This document shows positions 26,098 through 36,724 of a DNA stretch of 64,000 nt, in pieces. The stretch is from Oscillospiraceae bacterium (GTDB lineage: Bacteria > Bacillota > Clostridia > Oscillospirales > UBA929), in NCBI GenBank assembly GCA_009782215.1, contig WRKO01000001.1, forward strand, positions 1 to 64,000. Reading direction: 5' to 3'. The position numbers were made by a program, and so were the translations under genes. The notes below the pieces were generated by a model that saw only the letters and a list, made by a program, of their open reading frames with translations, was not told the DNA's origin and did not search any database. The number at the start of each line of letters is the position of its first letter. Position 1 is the stretch's first letter.

Positions 26098-28931
26098 GAC
26101 CGAGCGCGCAGCGCCTCCTTCAAAAATTGCCCCGTATACGACGCCTCGCAGGCCGCCACCTCTTCCGGCGTTCCCTGCGCGACAATTTCGCCGCCGCCGT
26201 CGCCGCCTTCGGGGCCAAGGTCGATAATCCAGTCCGCCGTCTTGATGACCTCTAAGTTATGCTCGATGACCAGCACGGTATTCCCGCCGTCAATCAGGCG
26301 GCCCAGCACGTCAATCAGGCGGTGGGTATCGGCGATGTGCAAGCCGGTGGTCGGCTCGTCGAGGATGTAGATGGTGCTGCCGGTGCCGCGCCGCGAAAGC
26401 TCCGTCGCCAGCTTGACCCGCTGCGCCTCGCCGCCCGAAAGGGTGGTGGACGGCTGGCCCAGCTTGATATAGCCCAAGCCCACCTCGCAGAGGGTTTGCA
26501 CCTTCCGCTGCACGCGGGGAATGGCGGAGAAAAACTCCAGCGCCTCGTCGCAGGTCATATCCAGCACCTCGTGGATGTTCTTGGTTTTGTAACGCACTTC
26601 CAGCGTCTCGCGGTTGTATCTCTTGCCTTTGCATACGTCGCAGGGGATATAGATGTCGGGCAGGAAGTGCATTTCAATCTTAATCAGCCCGTCGCCCGCG
26701 CAGGCTTCGCACCGCCCGCCGCGGACGTTGAACGAGAAGCGTCCCGGCCCGTAGCCGCGTATTTTGGCGTCGGGCGTGGCGGCAAAAATGTCGCGGATGT
26801 CGGCAAAAAGGCCGGTGTAGGTCGCCGGGTTGGAGCGGGGCGTCCGCCCGATGGGCGATTGGTCTATGTCGATGACCTTGTCGAGATGCTCAACCCCCTC
26901 AATCCGCTCATGGCTGCCGGGGCGGGCGCGGGCGCGGTTGAGCGCGGCCGCGAGGGCTTTGTGGAGGATATGGTTGACCAGCGAGCTTTTGCCCGAACCG
27001 GAGACGCCGGTGACGCAGGTTTGGCAGCCCAGCGGGATGGAGACGTCGATGTTTTTCAGGTTGTTCTCCCGCGCGCCGCGTATGGTCAGCGTCTTGCCGT
27101 TGCCCTTGCGCCGTTCGGCGGGGATAGGGACGGCCTGCTTCCCGGCTAAATACTGACCCGTGATGGATTCGGGACAGGCCTTGATGTCTTCCAGCGTCCC
27201 GGCGGCGACAATCTCGCCGCCCCGGATGCCCGCGCCGGGACCGACGTCAACGATGTAGTCTGCCGCCAGCATCGTCTCCTCGTCGTGTTCGACCACAAGG
27301 AGGGTGTTGCCCAAGTCCCGCAGGCGCCGGAGGGTGGCCAGCAGCTTTTTGTTGTCCCGCTGGTGCAGGCCGATGGACGGCTCGTCAAGGATATACAGCA
27401 CGCCCATCAGCGAGGAGCCGATTTGGGTGGCGAGGCGTATCCGCTGGCTTTCGCCGCCGGACAGGCTGCCGGACTGGCGCGAAAGGGTGAGGTATTCCAG
27501 CCCCACGGCGCGGAGAAAACCCAGCCGCTCGCGGATTTCCTTCAAAATGCGGTCGGCAATCAGGCTTTCCTGCGCGGTAAAATCCACCGCGTCCCAAAAA
27601 GCCAGCGCCTCGGTGACCGATTTGAAGGTGTAATCGGAGATATCTAGGCCGCCGACGGTGACGGACAGGCTTTCCTTTTTCAGCCGCTTGCCTTTGCAGT
27701 CGGGGCACGGGACGGGCGACATCATCTCCTCAATATGCTGGCGCGAGCCGTCGGACTGGGTGTCGCGGTAGCGGCGCTCAAGATTGGGAACCAAGCCCTC
27801 AAAGGCGTGGCGGTGGATGGCAATCTGCCCGTTGGCCTTGAGATACGGCAAATCCAGCTTGACGCCCTTGGTTCCGTTCATCAGCGCGTCATACGCCTCC
27901 TCGGGGATGTCGCGTACCGGCGTGTGGAGGGAAAAATCGTACCGTTTGGCGAGCGCGCTGAAATACATTCTGGCAATCGAGCCGGTCTCCAGCCCGTTCC
28001 AGCCCGCGGCGACCACCGCGCCCCCTTGCAGGGAGAGCGACGTATCGGGAATGACGCGGTCGGGATCTACCTTCAGGTGGGAGCCGAGTCCGGTGCATTT
28101 TGGGCAAGAGCCGTAGGGATTGTTGAAGGAAAACATGCGCGGCGTCAACTCTTCCATTGAAATGCCGCATTCCTCGCAGGCGTAGTTTTGCGAAAAGAGC
28201 AGCTCGGTCTCGCCCGGGCCGACGTCAATGATAATCAGCCCGCCGCTCAGTCCCGCCGCGATTTCGGTCGAATCGGTCAGACGCTGCTGGATATCGGGTT
28301 TGATGACGAGACGGTCGATGACGATTTCGATGCTGTGCTTCTTGTTTTTATCCAGCGTGATGGTTTCAGTCAAATCATACATACTGCCGTCCACCCGCAC
28401 GCGGGCAAAACCGCTCTTCCTCGCGTCGGTGAAGATTTTGGCGTATTCGCCCTTCCGCGCCCGTACCACCGGCGCAAGGATTTGGATTCGCGACGACGGC
28501 GGCAGCGCCATCACTTGGTCAATAATCTGGTCGATGGTCTGCTGATGGATGACTTTGCCGCACCGGGGACAATGCGGGATACCGACGCGCGCCCACAGCA
28601 GACGCAGATAATCATAGATTTCCGTGACCGTTCCCACCGTTGAGCGCGGGTTGCGGCTGGTGGTCTTCTGGTCGATGGATATGGCGGGCGAAAGCCCGTC
28701 GATGTAGTCCACCTCCGGCTTCTCCATCTGCCCTAAAAACTGCCGCGCATATGCCGACAGGCTCTCGACATAGCGCCGCTGCCCCTCGGCGTAGATGGTG
28801 TCAAACGCCAGCGACGATTTGCCCGACCCGGACAGCCCGGTTAAGACCACCAGCCTGTCCCTCGGGATTTCGATGTCGATGTTCTTGAGATTGTGTTCGC
28901 GCGCGCCCTTGACAAAGATTGAATTTCGCAT
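26094..28931 (-). CDS. uvrA: excinuclease ABC subunit A
   Basis: A 945-residue damage-recognition ATPase of nucleotide excision repair. It has two ABC ATPase modules with Walker [10 protein letters not shown] and GVSGSGKSS, signature motifs [12 protein letters not shown] and [12 protein letters not shown], and Walker [11 protein letters not shown] and [10 protein letters not shown]. Zinc modules are at CEECG and CPKC in the first half and CEAC and CDVC in the second. Length is normal. The ATG at 28931 follows AGAGGTAAGCT, 3 bp after an uncharacterised gene, so it appears to be the distal gene of that run. uvrB is 4.5 kb away. Confidence 0.98.
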   Translation of the reverse strand: MRNSIFVKGAREHNLKNIDIEIPRDRLVVLTGLSGSGKSSLAFDTIYAEGQRRYVESLSAYARQFLGQMEKPEVDYIDGLSPAISIDQKTTSRNPRSTVGTVTEIYDYLRLLWARVGIPHCPRCGKVIHQQTIDQIIDQVMALPPSSRIQILAPVVRARKGEYAKIFTDARKSGFARVRVDGSMYDLTETITLDKNKKHSIEIVIDRLVIKPDIQQRLTDSTEIAAGLSGGLIIIDVGPGETELLFSQNYACEECGISMEELTPRMFSFNNPYGSCPKCTGLGSHLKVDPDRVIPDTSLSLQGGAVVAAGWNGLETGSIARMYFSALAKRYDFSLHTPVRDIPEEAYDALMNGTKGVKLDLPYLKANGQIAIHRHAFEGLVPNLERRYRDTQSDGSRQHIEEMMSPVPCPDCKGKRLKKESLSVTVGGLDISDYTFKSVTEALAFWDAVDFTAQESLIADRILKEIRERLGFLRAVGLEYLTLSRQSGSLSGGESQRIRLATQIGSSLMGVLYILDEPSIGLHQRDNKKLLATLRRLRDLGNTLLVVEHDEETMLAADYIVDVGPGAGIRGGEIVAAGTLEDIKACPESITGQYLAGKQAVPIPAERRKGNGKTLTIRGARENNLKNIDVSIPLGCQTCVTGVSGSGKSSLVNHILHKALAAALNRARARPGSHERIEGVEHLDKVIDIDQSPIGRTPRSNPATYTGLFADIRDIFAATPDAKIRGYGPGRFSFNVRGGRCEACAGDGLIKIEMHFLPDIYIPCDVCKGKRYNRETLEVRYKTKNIHEVLDMTCDEALEFFSAIPRVQRKVQTLCEVGLGYIKLGQPSTTLSGGEAQRVKLATELSRRGTGSTIYILDEPTTGLHIADTHRLIDVLGRLIDGGNTVLVIEHNLEVIKTADWIIDLGPEGGDGGGEIVAQGTPEEVAACEASYTGQFLKEALRARS

Positions 28932-28934
28932 AGC

Positions 28935-30062
28935 TTACCTCTTTTGCATCTGTATTAACGATAAAAATTGTACCGCCCAGAAGGTCAAATCACATTCGAG
29001 AGCGTATTTGCGTTTGTAGTCGGGTTCAAGCCGTACGTCGGCATAGGCCGTCGGATATTCGAGCTTTTTCGGCGAATAGCGCTTGTTATGCGGTACGCTG
29101 AAATCCATGCGCAGGATTCCGTCCGTGGCGACCGCCTCCCGTATGTTGTCCGCCGATTCGCGTATGACGCGGACTCTTTCGCCCACGCCCAGCATGGCGA
29201 TCTCCGTCAGCAAGCGGCGGTAGGTTATCGAGTCGATCAAATCCGTACGGAACGGCCTGATCGGGCTGTTGTGCATATTTAGTGGAAACGGGGCGTAGTA
29301 TCGGTTCCCGATTTTGATGTGTATCGGGGTTGCTCCCTGTGTGAGCTCGTTATAACGGTTGAGCGCGTCAGCCATCAGCGTTATGTTTTCCGGCGTCCGC
29401 CACGCGCTTGTGTACGCCAGCGTCTCTAAGTGATATTGACAGGGAAAATATGTGTCGGCTTCGATATACGGATAATTATATTTCGCCATGCTTTGGCGTG
29501 TCTTTGTAATGTCATTGATTGACGAGAGCGATAATAGGTTCTTAAAGGCTTCAAGCGATGTTTTTTGAAATGGTTCAACATATTCGTCGTCGCCGTGACC
29601 GAGCATGGCTTGCATGGCATACATCAATGTCATAAGACAGAAGCCGCTGTTCAACCCGACAAAACGGGTTTCAAAACGGTTGATTTCCGGCGGGATATAG
29701 GAAAATTCCTCCCGCAGAACATCCTCGTCGCGCATTGCCGCCGCAAAGTTTTTGACAAGCGGATGGTTTATTGGAATAGCGTAGTATGAAAGCAGCCGCG
29801 CCGCCGTCTCGCCGTCCTGAAGCGGCGTTTCATGCAGCTTCACACCCCGCCAGTTGTCCCAACTGTGCATCCCGCGCCCGATATAGCCGTTTGGCTTGGC
29901 GTAGCCCTGCACCAACTTGGAATGCGGCGTTTGGTATATCTGCTCCAGCAGGGTTTCTCCCTCCGTCCGCGAAAGGCCGCGCAATATCTCTTTCCTCAGC
30001 CGGTATTGAATGACCGGCCCCGCGTTTTCCAAAAGAAAATCAACAGATCTCGACAAATCCAC
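28935..30062 (-). CDS. hypothetical protein, 375 aa
   Basis: A soluble protein of 375 residues with a GTG start at 30062 after GGAGGATAAGCGC. It has no signal peptide or membrane helix. Recurrent helical segments and motifs such as RLRKEILRGLS, GYIGRGMHSWDNWRGVKLHE and YPTAYADVRLEPD give an alpha-helical impression, somewhat like alpha/alpha-toroid repeat proteins, but I do not recognise the family and no active site can be named. It lies 3 bp before uvrA and 4 bp after a DUF3795-type gene, so it is probably cotranscribed with uvrA. Confidence 0.7.
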   Translation of the reverse strand: MDLSRSVDFLLENAGPVIQYRLRKEILRGLSRTEGETLLEQIYQTPHSKLVQGYAKPNGYIGRGMHSWDNWRGVKLHETPLQDGETAARLLSYYAIPINHPLVKNFAAAMRDEDVLREEFSYIPPEINRFETRFVGLNSGFCLMTLMYAMQAMLGHGDDEYVEPFQKTSLEAFKNLLSLSSINDITKTRQSMAKYNYPYIEADTYFPCQYHLETLAYTSAWRTPENITLMADALNRYNELTQGATPIHIKIGNRYYAPFPLNMHNSPIRPFRTDLIDSITYRRLLTEIAMLGVGERVRVIRESADNIREAVATDGILRMDFSVPHNKRYSPKKLEYPTAYADVRLEPDYKRKYALECDLTFWAVQFLSLIQMQKR

Positions 30063-30066
30063 GCGC

Positions 30067-30831
30067 TTATCCTCCTTGTTCTGTATTTTTCCGCAATATA
30101 TCGAGCCGCTCCTTCATACAATATGGAATCACCAACAATGTTACTTCCTCTGCGGTAATGCCTAAATTACATTGTCCCGCATAATGGCTGTCACGGTAAA
30201 CATCACATGAATGGTATTCTCCACATTCCGCGCAATTAGTATATCCTTTTTCATTAGAGCAGGTGAAGCTCCGGCAAAATTTATTGTTATTCTTATTGCA
30301 CCCCGAACAACGGAAAATACCTGTTTCATTAGAGCGCGGACGCTCTATATCAATACCCGGAACACAGCCGTGGTAACATATCCAATTCATATAAGCGAAA
30401 TTATCGCTATCCGACAAATTGTTTTCATCGTATTCTTTACTCCCAAGACACAAATCGCACCGATAACCGCAGGGAAATACATTCGGGTCGGGATTGATTG
30501 TGAGTTGCTCAAACGGACGATGCCGACCGATTGGCGCGGTTTTCTTTAACTCCTCGAAAACATTGTCCAACAAGGTTTCGTCAGCGATTCGGAAATCTTC
30601 ATCTGCGATATGTACATAAAAAACGCCGTCGTCAAGTGTAACGGCAGTCAGCGGTTCGCTGTCCGCGCTGAAAACAAGCGAGGATTTCCCATCCCAAATT
30701 TCATCCGCTATATAGAAAAAGCGGATATGCCCAAGTAATTTTGAAAAAGCCGGAAATGAACCTTTTAACAGCGGTTGCAATTCTGTCGGCGGTGTCAAAA
30801 TCCTTCCGTCATCTGTTGTAAAATGCTTCAT
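30067..30831 (-). CDS. DUF3788/DUF3795-type cysteine-rich protein (copy A)
   Basis: A 254-residue protein. The N-terminal 110 residues resemble DUF3788 (small alpha/beta domain, with HIRFFYIADEIWDGKSSLVF). The C-terminal part is DUF3795-like with CGYRCDLCLGS, then FRCSGCNKNNNKFC and NCAECGEYHSC, a set of cysteines that probably binds zinc or an Fe-S cluster. The ATG at 30831 follows GGGGGTTTACGAT. It is paralogous to the neighbouring 30844-31614 gene. Function unknown in this family. Confidence 0.75.
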   Translation of the reverse strand: MKHFTTDDGRILTPPTELQPLLKGSFPAFSKLLGHIRFFYIADEIWDGKSSLVFSADSEPLTAVTLDDGVFYVHIADEDFRIADETLLDNVFEELKKTAPIGRHRPFEQLTINPDPNVFPCGYRCDLCLGSKEYDENNLSDSDNFAYMNWICYHGCVPGIDIERPRSNETGIFRCSGCNKNNNKFCRSFTCSNEKGYTNCAECGEYHSCDVYRDSHYAGQCNLGITAEEVTLLVIPYCMKERLDILRKNTEQGG

Positions 30832-30843
30832 ATCGTAAACCCC

Positions 30844-31614
30844 CTAATTCCCATATTGTCCGTCCACATAGGGAAGGATGGCCCATGTTACGTCGTCCGC
30901 GAGGATGTGTTTGGGTTCGATTTTCGGCGGCCACCCGGCTGTCGCGTTATCACAGGGATATTCGCCGCAATGGACGCATTTGTCAAGCCCTTTGGCGGAC
31001 GCGCATTTCTTTTGCTCGCAGTCGTGCTTTCCGCTGATGCCCCCGTGACGGCAGCCGTTGCAGAGTTCCATGTCCTTGCCCCAATGCCCCTCGTCCACGT
31101 TTGCGCCGGGGGGATTGTATACGCGGTTTATCCGCTCTTTCAGCTCCTCGCGAAATTCGTCGCTGACGGTGCCGCCGGTGTAGTGTACGCAGAGGTCGCA
31201 GCGGTGGCCGCAATCGGCGTAAACGGCCTGCTCTTTCGGAAACGGCTTTCGGTTGGGCTTCTTTTTGATCATAATCATCTGTTTAACCGTTTCCAGCATA
31301 TCTAAATTGTCTACTCGGATGAGCATCCACTTTCCGTCATGGTATGTATGCGCCTCGTCATAAAGCGCTTGTATCGCAGGGGGGAACTCGCCGCGCCTTG
31401 CCTCGAACTTCTCACGCTCGGCTTTGCCGAAGATGATCTGAAAATCGTAATGGTCTTCGTGGATGTTGATGGACAGGACGGTTTTCTTTCCCTGACGGAA
31501 CTTCAGGCAATCAATGTCATAGTATTTGCCCGGTACCTCGTCGAGGCGGTATTTCCCCCGCATGAAGCGCATGGTCTCTTCGCTGACCTTTTGCAATTCG
31601 GGCTTTCCGCTCAT
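30844..31614 (-). CDS. DUF3788/DUF3795-type cysteine-rich protein (copy B)
   Basis: A 256-residue protein with the same architecture as the gene at 30067. The N-terminal alpha/beta domain ends in KWMLIRVDNLDMLETVKQMI, and the C-terminal cysteine motifs are CGHRCDLCVHY, LCNGCRHGG and CVHCGEYPCD. Codon usage is closer to core genes than copy A, so the pair may have different histories. The tandem copies share order and orientation 13 bp apart. Function unknown. Confidence 0.75.
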   Translation of the reverse strand: MSGKPELQKVSEETMRFMRGKYRLDEVPGKYYDIDCLKFRQGKKTVLSINIHEDHYDFQIIFGKAEREKFEARRGEFPPAIQALYDEAHTYHDGKWMLIRVDNLDMLETVKQMIMIKKKPNRKPFPKEQAVYADCGHRCDLCVHYTGGTVSDEFREELKERINRVYNPPGANVDEGHWGKDMELCNGCRHGGISGKHDCEQKKCASAKGLDKCVHCGEYPCDNATAGWPPKIEPKHILADDVTWAILPYVDGQYGN

Positions 31615-31681
31615 GTTGCATACTTCCTTTCGTTAGAGTTATCTTACCACACGAAACCAGACTGCTGATGACAATGTACAA

Positions 31682-32740
31682 CTACTGGAAACCTTTTCGC
31701 AGCTCTTCAAGCATAGCATCATCATGGTCACGGACAAGCGCGAAACAATCCGCAATCATGCGGCGAATGGTTTTATTTTTCAATCCTCTTGCCCAATCGA
31801 GCTTATCCCCGCCCATGTATTCGCCAATTCCGCGCCACGCAATCCACAGCACATCATGGATTGTACCGCAAAGCCTGTTTACTTCATTGAACGCAACAAT
31901 TTCTTTGTTCGGTTCTTTGCCCATTCTCAAAGGATTCATAGCGGAACCGAGCATCGCCCGTTGGTCTATCGGCTGACCTATCCAAGCAGAAATGCGGTCA
32001 CGCATTTTTAACAATTCATCGTCGCTTAGATTCTCGAAGTTCGCGTCATTCAGCATGAAATCAACCGTATTGCTGTAATACTTTTTTTCTTTCATGCTCT
32101 CCATGATTTTTATGCCGCGCTTGAATACGTCTTGGATGGTAACGGCAGGTTTTTTCTTCGTGCCTAAAATGAAAGCGTGTCCACCCTTTTCGTACCAATC
32201 GGGCATAATGAATAAACCGTTTTCGTCATATCCTGCCGGTTCCGCTGCGGGCTTACCCCAATAACCCTGTGAGCCATCAAAACCATATAAAGTCCCGTCG
32301 TCATCATAGCCCGTTATCAAAACCCATTGATATATTCTTCCGAACAATGCTAAAACCGGAATATCTTTGTCGATGGAAGATTTTATATCATTCAAAACTG
32401 ATTCCCTGTTATTGCCGGGAAAAATCAACTCGTCAAAATCATATCCGGCGTAATCAAAAGCAAAGCCTATGTACCAATCAAACTCTCGAAGCATCACATT
32501 GCAAGTCTGATTCCAATCGGTTTTCATGTGATTGTCGTTTGATACATCAATTTGTAAAAACCCGAACCCGGTTACGGCGGTATACAGATTATACAGCTCC
32601 TCGTGCTTTTGGTTGATTGATACGCAGTCTTTGTCCGTAATCCCGTCGGCGCGCATGAGCATAGACACAAGGCAAGCCGTGAACCGCACGGTTTCGCACC
32701 CGTTCGGAAAATTAACGACGTCTGATATGATTTTTTTCAC
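31682..32740 (-). CDS. BtrH/papain-like-fold hypothetical protein
   Basis: 352 residues from a GTG at 32740 after GGAGGTGTTGGAAA. The N-terminus has GCETVRFTACLVSMLMRADG, and the middle has VLALFGRIYQWVLITGYDDD with LYGFDGSQGYWGK. This Cys...His/GYDDDG layout is typical of C39-like and BtrH_N papain-fold domains, some of which are peptidases or acyltransferases. The catalytic Cys would be Cys15; the matching His is not certain. The C-terminal 150 residues are helical. The assignment is tentative. Confidence 0.6.
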   Translation of the reverse strand: MKKIISDVVNFPNGCETVRFTACLVSMLMRADGITDKDCVSINQKHEELYNLYTAVTGFGFLQIDVSNDNHMKTDWNQTCNVMLREFDWYIGFAFDYAGYDFDELIFPGNNRESVLNDIKSSIDKDIPVLALFGRIYQWVLITGYDDDGTLYGFDGSQGYWGKPAAEPAGYDENGLFIMPDWYEKGGHAFILGTKKKPAVTIQDVFKRGIKIMESMKEKKYYSNTVDFMLNDANFENLSDDELLKMRDRISAWIGQPIDQRAMLGSAMNPLRMGKEPNKEIVAFNEVNRLCGTIHDVLWIAWRGIGEYMGGDKLDWARGLKNKTIRRMIADCFALVRDHDDAMLEELRKGFQ

Positions 32741-32830
32741 TTTCCAACACCTCCATTTTTTACCCTCGCCTTTCTTACATAATCGTGCCGTAAGGGTTAA
32801 AGTCCAATGTTGCTCTGATGCAGAAAATGC

Positions 32831-33376
32831 TTATAATGCGGGGGTAAACTCGCGTTTCAAAATCCCAAAGATAGCCTCGTCATAATAAACGCCATTTAAT
32901 AACCTTACTTCTCTCACTTGCCCCTCTTTTATCATTCCAATACGTTCGCACAAAGCTATACTTCTTATATTTGCCGCATTTGGACACGCCATAATTCTGT
33001 TTATTCGGAAATTCGCAAAAGCATATCGTAAAACGGCTCTGGCGGCTTCGGTTGCAAAACCTTTGCCCCAATGTTCAATCAAAAAATGCCAGCCAATTTC
33101 CCATTCTAAAGTTTTTTCCCACCAATTCCATAGATGTACTTCACCGATTCTAACATCATTGTTTATTACTATCCATTGGATTGACCCTTTATTCGGGAGA
33201 TTTTTTGCACCTTCGAGAAACCCATCGAATTGCTTTTTTATCTCATCGTCATTGTGCGCTCTTTCATTTTCGTATTGGAAATATTCAGGTCTTGCATTTA
33301 ATGTACGAATAAAATCGAAATCAGATTCAATTAAAGGTTGTAAGTCCAGCCTATCTGTTTTTATTGAATATTCCAT
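32831..33376 (-). CDS. GNAT N-acetyltransferase, RimJ/RimL type
   Basis: A 181-residue acetyl-CoA-dependent acetyltransferase. The N-terminal TDRLDLQPLIESDFDFI is the RimJ/L opening. WEIGWHFLIEHWGKGFATEA contains the acetyl-CoA pyrophosphate loop (GKGFATEA). IMACPNAANIRSIALCERIG is the conserved C-terminal block. Substrates in this family include ribosomal proteins and small amines; none can be chosen here. The ATG at 33376 follows GGAGGTGAGAGAAAT. Confidence 0.9.
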   Translation of the reverse strand: MEYSIKTDRLDLQPLIESDFDFIRTLNARPEYFQYENERAHNDDEIKKQFDGFLEGAKNLPNKGSIQWIVINNDVRIGEVHLWNWWEKTLEWEIGWHFLIEHWGKGFATEAARAVLRYAFANFRINRIMACPNAANIRSIALCERIGMIKEGQVREVRLLNGVYYDEAIFGILKREFTPAL

Positions 33377-33418
33377 ATTTCTCTCACCTCCGTTAAGATA
33401 AATTTTCTGTCTGCCGGC

Positions 33419-35389
33419 TCACCCGCCGCCTTTCAGCTTGATGATTTGGTCGCGCAACAGTGCGGCGTACTCAAACTCCAGCATTTGCGCGGCTTTTTTC
33501 ATTTCGGTTTCCAGCTTCCGCAGCAGCTCCAACCGCTCTTTTTCAGTCATCGGCGTGCCGTCGGTCTTCTTCTTGCCGTCGGCGGCGACTTTTTGCGAGA
33601 TTTCCGGTCTTTCGCCCACTTTCTTGATGATGGTTTTGGGCGTGATGCCGTGTTCTTTGTTAAACGCCATCTGCAAATCGCGGCGGCGGTTGGTTTCGCC
33701 TATGGCGCGGCGCATCGACGGCGTGACGCTGTCGGCATAGAGGATGACCCGGCCGCCGCTGTTGCGGGCGGCCCTGCCGATGATTTGGATGAGCGACGTT
33801 TCGCTGCGCAGGAAGCCCTCCTTGTCGGCGTCTAATATCGCCACAAGACTCACCTCGGGCAGGTCAATGCCCTCACGCAGCAGATTGATGCCAATCAGCA
33901 CGTCGAAGACGCCAAGGCGCAGGTCGCGGATTAGCTCCACCCGTTCCAGCGTGTCGATGCTGTGGTGCAGATAACGGACTTTCACGCCCAAGCGCTGGAA
34001 GTGGGAGGTGAGGTCTTCCGCCATTTTTTTGGTCAGCGTTGTAACCAGCGTGCGTTCCCGGCGCTCGGCGCGTTCATTGATTTCGGCCAGCAAATCGTCA
34101 ATCTGCCCCTTGACCGGGCGCACCGCCACCTCCGGGTCTACCAGCCCGGTTGGGCGGATGACCTGCTCCACCACTTGCCCGCTGCGTTCGCGCTCGTAGG
34201 GCGCGGGCGTCGCGGAGACGTAGATGACTTGGTTGAGCTTGTCCCGGAACTCGTCGAAGTTGAGCGGGCGGTTGTCGAACGCCGAGGGCAGGCGGAAGCC
34301 GTAATCAATCAGCGACGCCTTGCGGGAGCGGTCGCCCTGATACATCCCGCGCACTTGGGGAACGGTGACGTGCGACTCGTCAACCACGAGCAGGAAGTCT
34401 TCGGGGAAATAGTCCAGCAGGGTGAACGGCGTGGAGCCGGGCGTGCGGCGGGAGAGGGGCGCGGAATAGTTTTCGATGCCGGAGCAGAAGCCCAGCTCGC
34501 GCATCGATTCGATATCGTAGAGGGTGCGCTGCTTAATTCGCTGTGCCTCAAGCAGCTTTCCCGCTTCCTCAAATTCCTTCACGCGCGCCCACAATTCGTC
34601 TTCGATGTCACGCAGCGCCGCTTCCAGCGTTTGCGGGTCGGCGATGTGGTGGGTGGCGGGGTAGACGGCGGCGTGGGTTAAGATATGGCGCGGCATTCCG
34701 GTAACGACGTCTATTTCGCTGACGCGGTCGATCTCGTCGCCGAAAAATTCCACGCGGATGGCGCGGTCGTTATAGTACGCCGGGAAAATCTCCACCGTGT
34801 CGCCCCGGACGCGGAACATATTGCGCTCAAACGCCACGTCGTTGCGGCTGTAGCGGATGCTCACCAGCTTCTTCAGCATGGCGTTGCGCTTCATCGTCAT
34901 GCCGGGGCGGATGGAGAGGATATGGTTTTTGTAGTCTATCGGGTTGCCCAAACCGTAGATGCAGGATACCGACGCCACGACAATCACGTCCCGCCGCTCG
35001 GCCAGCGACGAGGTGGCGCTGTGGCGCAGACGTTCGATTTCGTCGTTGATGCGGCTGTCCTTTTCGATGTAGGTGTCGGTGTGCGGGATGTAGGCCTCGG
35101 GCTGATAGTAGTCGAAGTATGAGACAAAATACTCCACCGCGTTTCCCGGGAAATACTCCTTCAGTTCCGCGCAAAGCTGCGCCGCCAGCGTTTTGTTGTG
35201 CGCCAGCACCAATGTAGGGCGGCGCACCCGCTCTATGACCTTGGCCATCGTAAACGTCTTGCCCGACCCGGTGACGCCCATCAGCGACTGCTCGGCCAGA
35301 CCGTTCTCCACGCCGCTCGCCAGCATATCAATGGCCTTAGGCTGGTCGCCCGCCGGCTGATACGGGCTGATAACTTGAAATTCCGGCAA
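33419..35389 (-). CDS. uvrB: excinuclease ABC subunit B
   Basis: About 656 residues. The helicase-like subunit of nucleotide excision repair, loaded by UvrA and binding UvrC. Walker A is GVTGSGKTF, the beta-hairpin region includes [20 protein letters not shown], and the DEAD-type motif is VDESH. Motifs V and VI are [20 protein letters not shown] and [14 protein letters not shown]. The UvrC-binding UVR coiled coil is at the end ([20 protein letters not shown]). The start is a TTG at 35389 after GGAGGG; a longer reading from 35434 lies upstream of the likely transcript start. Confidence 0.97.
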   Translation of the reverse strand: MPEFQVISPYQPAGDQPKAIDMLASGVENGLAEQSLMGVTGSGKTFTMAKVIERVRRPTLVLAHNKTLAAQLCAELKEYFPGNAVEYFVSYFDYYQPEAYIPHTDTYIEKDSRINDEIERLRHSATSSLAERRDVIVVASVSCIYGLGNPIDYKNHILSIRPGMTMKRNAMLKKLVSIRYSRNDVAFERNMFRVRGDTVEIFPAYYNDRAIRVEFFGDEIDRVSEIDVVTGMPRHILTHAAVYPATHHIADPQTLEAALRDIEDELWARVKEFEEAGKLLEAQRIKQRTLYDIESMRELGFCSGIENYSAPLSRRTPGSTPFTLLDYFPEDFLLVVDESHVTVPQVRGMYQGDRSRKASLIDYGFRLPSAFDNRPLNFDEFRDKLNQVIYVSATPAPYERERSGQVVEQVIRPTGLVDPEVAVRPVKGQIDDLLAEINERAERRERTLVTTLTKKMAEDLTSHFQRLGVKVRYLHHSIDTLERVELIRDLRLGVFDVLIGINLLREGIDLPEVSLVAILDADKEGFLRSETSLIQIIGRAARNSGGRVILYADSVTPSMRRAIGETNRRRDLQMAFNKEHGITPKTIIKKVGERPEISQKVAADGKKKTDGTPMTEKERLELLRKLETEMKKAAQMLEFEYAALLRDQIIKLKGGG

Positions 35390-35419
35390 AAGCAACCCTC
35401 CCCGCCGCGCTCTTTGTCT

Positions 35420-35447
35420 ATTGTACCAGAACAAGCGTTTTTGTCAA
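35420..35447 (-). promoter_or_regulatory. uvrB promoter with imperfect LexA-type box
   Basis: On the minus strand TTGACA (35447-35442), a 16-bp spacer ending TGG (extended -10), and TACAAT (35425-35420). On the plus strand GAAC-AAGC-GTTT (35429-35440) lies in the spacer. It differs by one base from the Gram-positive LexA core GAAC-N4-GTTC. Confidence 0.75.
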
Positions 35448-35467
35448 GAGGTTGAGCAAACTTTTTC

Positions 35468-35496
35468 TTGAACGGGGTTGCAAACCGTGCTATGAT
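35468..35496 (+). promoter_or_regulatory. sigma-A promoter of the glycosyltransferase gene
   Basis: TTGAAC (35468-35473), a 17-bp spacer and TATGAT (35491-35496), placing the transcript start near 35503 and excluding upstream start codons. Confidence 0.75.
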
Positions 35497-35545
35497 ATGT
35501 ATAGATAAAGTTTTCCAGTTGATTGAATATGGGGATATTTTACTT

Positions 35546-36709
35546 ATGAATGTAGCGTTGATTACCGACTCGTTCCCTCCGATGGTTGACGGCGTGAGCC
35601 GCAGCGTGCTGGGATACGCGTCCGCGTTTCACGGGGGCGGCCACGGCAAGTGCATTGTTGTGACGCCGCGTATTCCGGGAGTGAAATACCATTATCCGTT
35701 CCCGGTGTACAGTTTTCTCTCCGTCGGGCTGCCCTACGCCGAATACCGCGCCGGGCATCCCCTTACGCCCAAGCTGCTCACGCGGCTGAAGGCCATGAAC
35801 ATTGACATTATTCACGCACACAGCCCGTTTGTTTCAATGGCGGTCGCCCGGCAGCTCCGGCTTTTTCTGAATGTACCCATTGTGTTCACCCAGCATACCA
35901 AATGGGACTACGACATAGCGCGCGCGGTTCCCACCAAGACGCTGCAAAAAGGGGTGGAGCAGTTTGTTTACAAAAACCTCAGCGCCGCCAACGAGCTGTG
36001 GGCGGTCAGCCGAGGCGCCGCGGGGTATTTTGTCGAGCGGGGATACAGCGGCGAATACGTCGTCATGCCCAACGGGACGGATTTTGCCAAAGGCAGCGCG
36101 GATTCCGCGCTGACGGAGAAACTCAGCCGGAAGCACGGGTTGCCGGAGGATGTGCCGGTGCTGCTTTTTGTAGGCCGAATGATGTGGTATAAAAACATCG
36201 GTTTGATTATAGACGCCCTTGAACTGCTGCACAAGTGCGGCTTCGACTTCCGCATGGTTTTTGTGGGAGACGGTGAGGATTTGCGGGATATCACACAGAT
36301 GGCCAGAGACAAAGGCCTCGCAGATGTCACGGTGTTCGCGGGAAGGGTGAACGACAGAGAGGTTCTCCGCGCTTATTTCACCCGCTCCAATCTCTTTGTA
36401 TTCCCGTCGGTGTACGACAACGCCCCTCTTGTGGTGCGGGAGGCGGCTGCTTGCGCCTGCCCGTCGCTTGTCGTGCGAGGCAGCTCGGCTTCCGAAATGC
36501 TTGAGGACGGCGCGACCGGCTTTTTCGCCGAGGAGAACGCCGAAAGTCTTTCCGCCGCAATCCAAGCCGTCTTTTCTGACCGCGAGAAATTGGCCGCCGT
36601 CTCCGCCGCCGCCTCGGAAGAGGTCTATTTGTCGTGGAGCAAAGTGGCCGAACGCTCGGCAGACCGTTATAAAGAGGTCATCAAGGCCTACGCCGGAAAA
36701 AACGCGTAA
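35546..36709 (+). CDS. GT4-family glycosyltransferase
   Basis: 387 residues, GT-B fold. The N-terminal domain opens with NVALITDSFPPMVDGVSRSV, the glycine-loop signature of GT4 enzymes acting on lipid acceptors such as diacylglycerol or phosphatidylinositol. The C-terminal donor domain has LLFVGRMMWYKNIGLIIDAL, VFVGDGEDL and the EX7E-type region VREAAACACPSLV. It probably makes a glycolipid or cell-surface glycan. The ATG at 35546 is chosen by homology to the family start and because earlier ATGs lie at or before the promoter's +1. It is divergent from uvrB and convergent with the recombinase gene. Confidence 0.88.
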   Translation: MNVALITDSFPPMVDGVSRSVLGYASAFHGGGHGKCIVVTPRIPGVKYHYPFPVYSFLSVGLPYAEYRAGHPLTPKLLTRLKAMNIDIIHAHSPFVSMAVARQLRLFLNVPIVFTQHTKWDYDIARAVPTKTLQKGVEQFVYKNLSAANELWAVSRGAAGYFVERGYSGEYVVMPNGTDFAKGSADSALTEKLSRKHGLPEDVPVLLFVGRMMWYKNIGLIIDALELLHKCGFDFRMVFVGDGEDLRDITQMARDKGLADVTVFAGRVNDREVLRAYFTRSNLFVFPSVYDNAPLVVREAAACACPSLVVRGSSASEMLEDGATGFFAEENAESLSAAIQAVFSDREKLAAVSAAASEEVYLSWSKVAERSADRYKEVIKAYAGKNA

Positions 36710-36724
36710 AGCCTTCGCGGAGGC

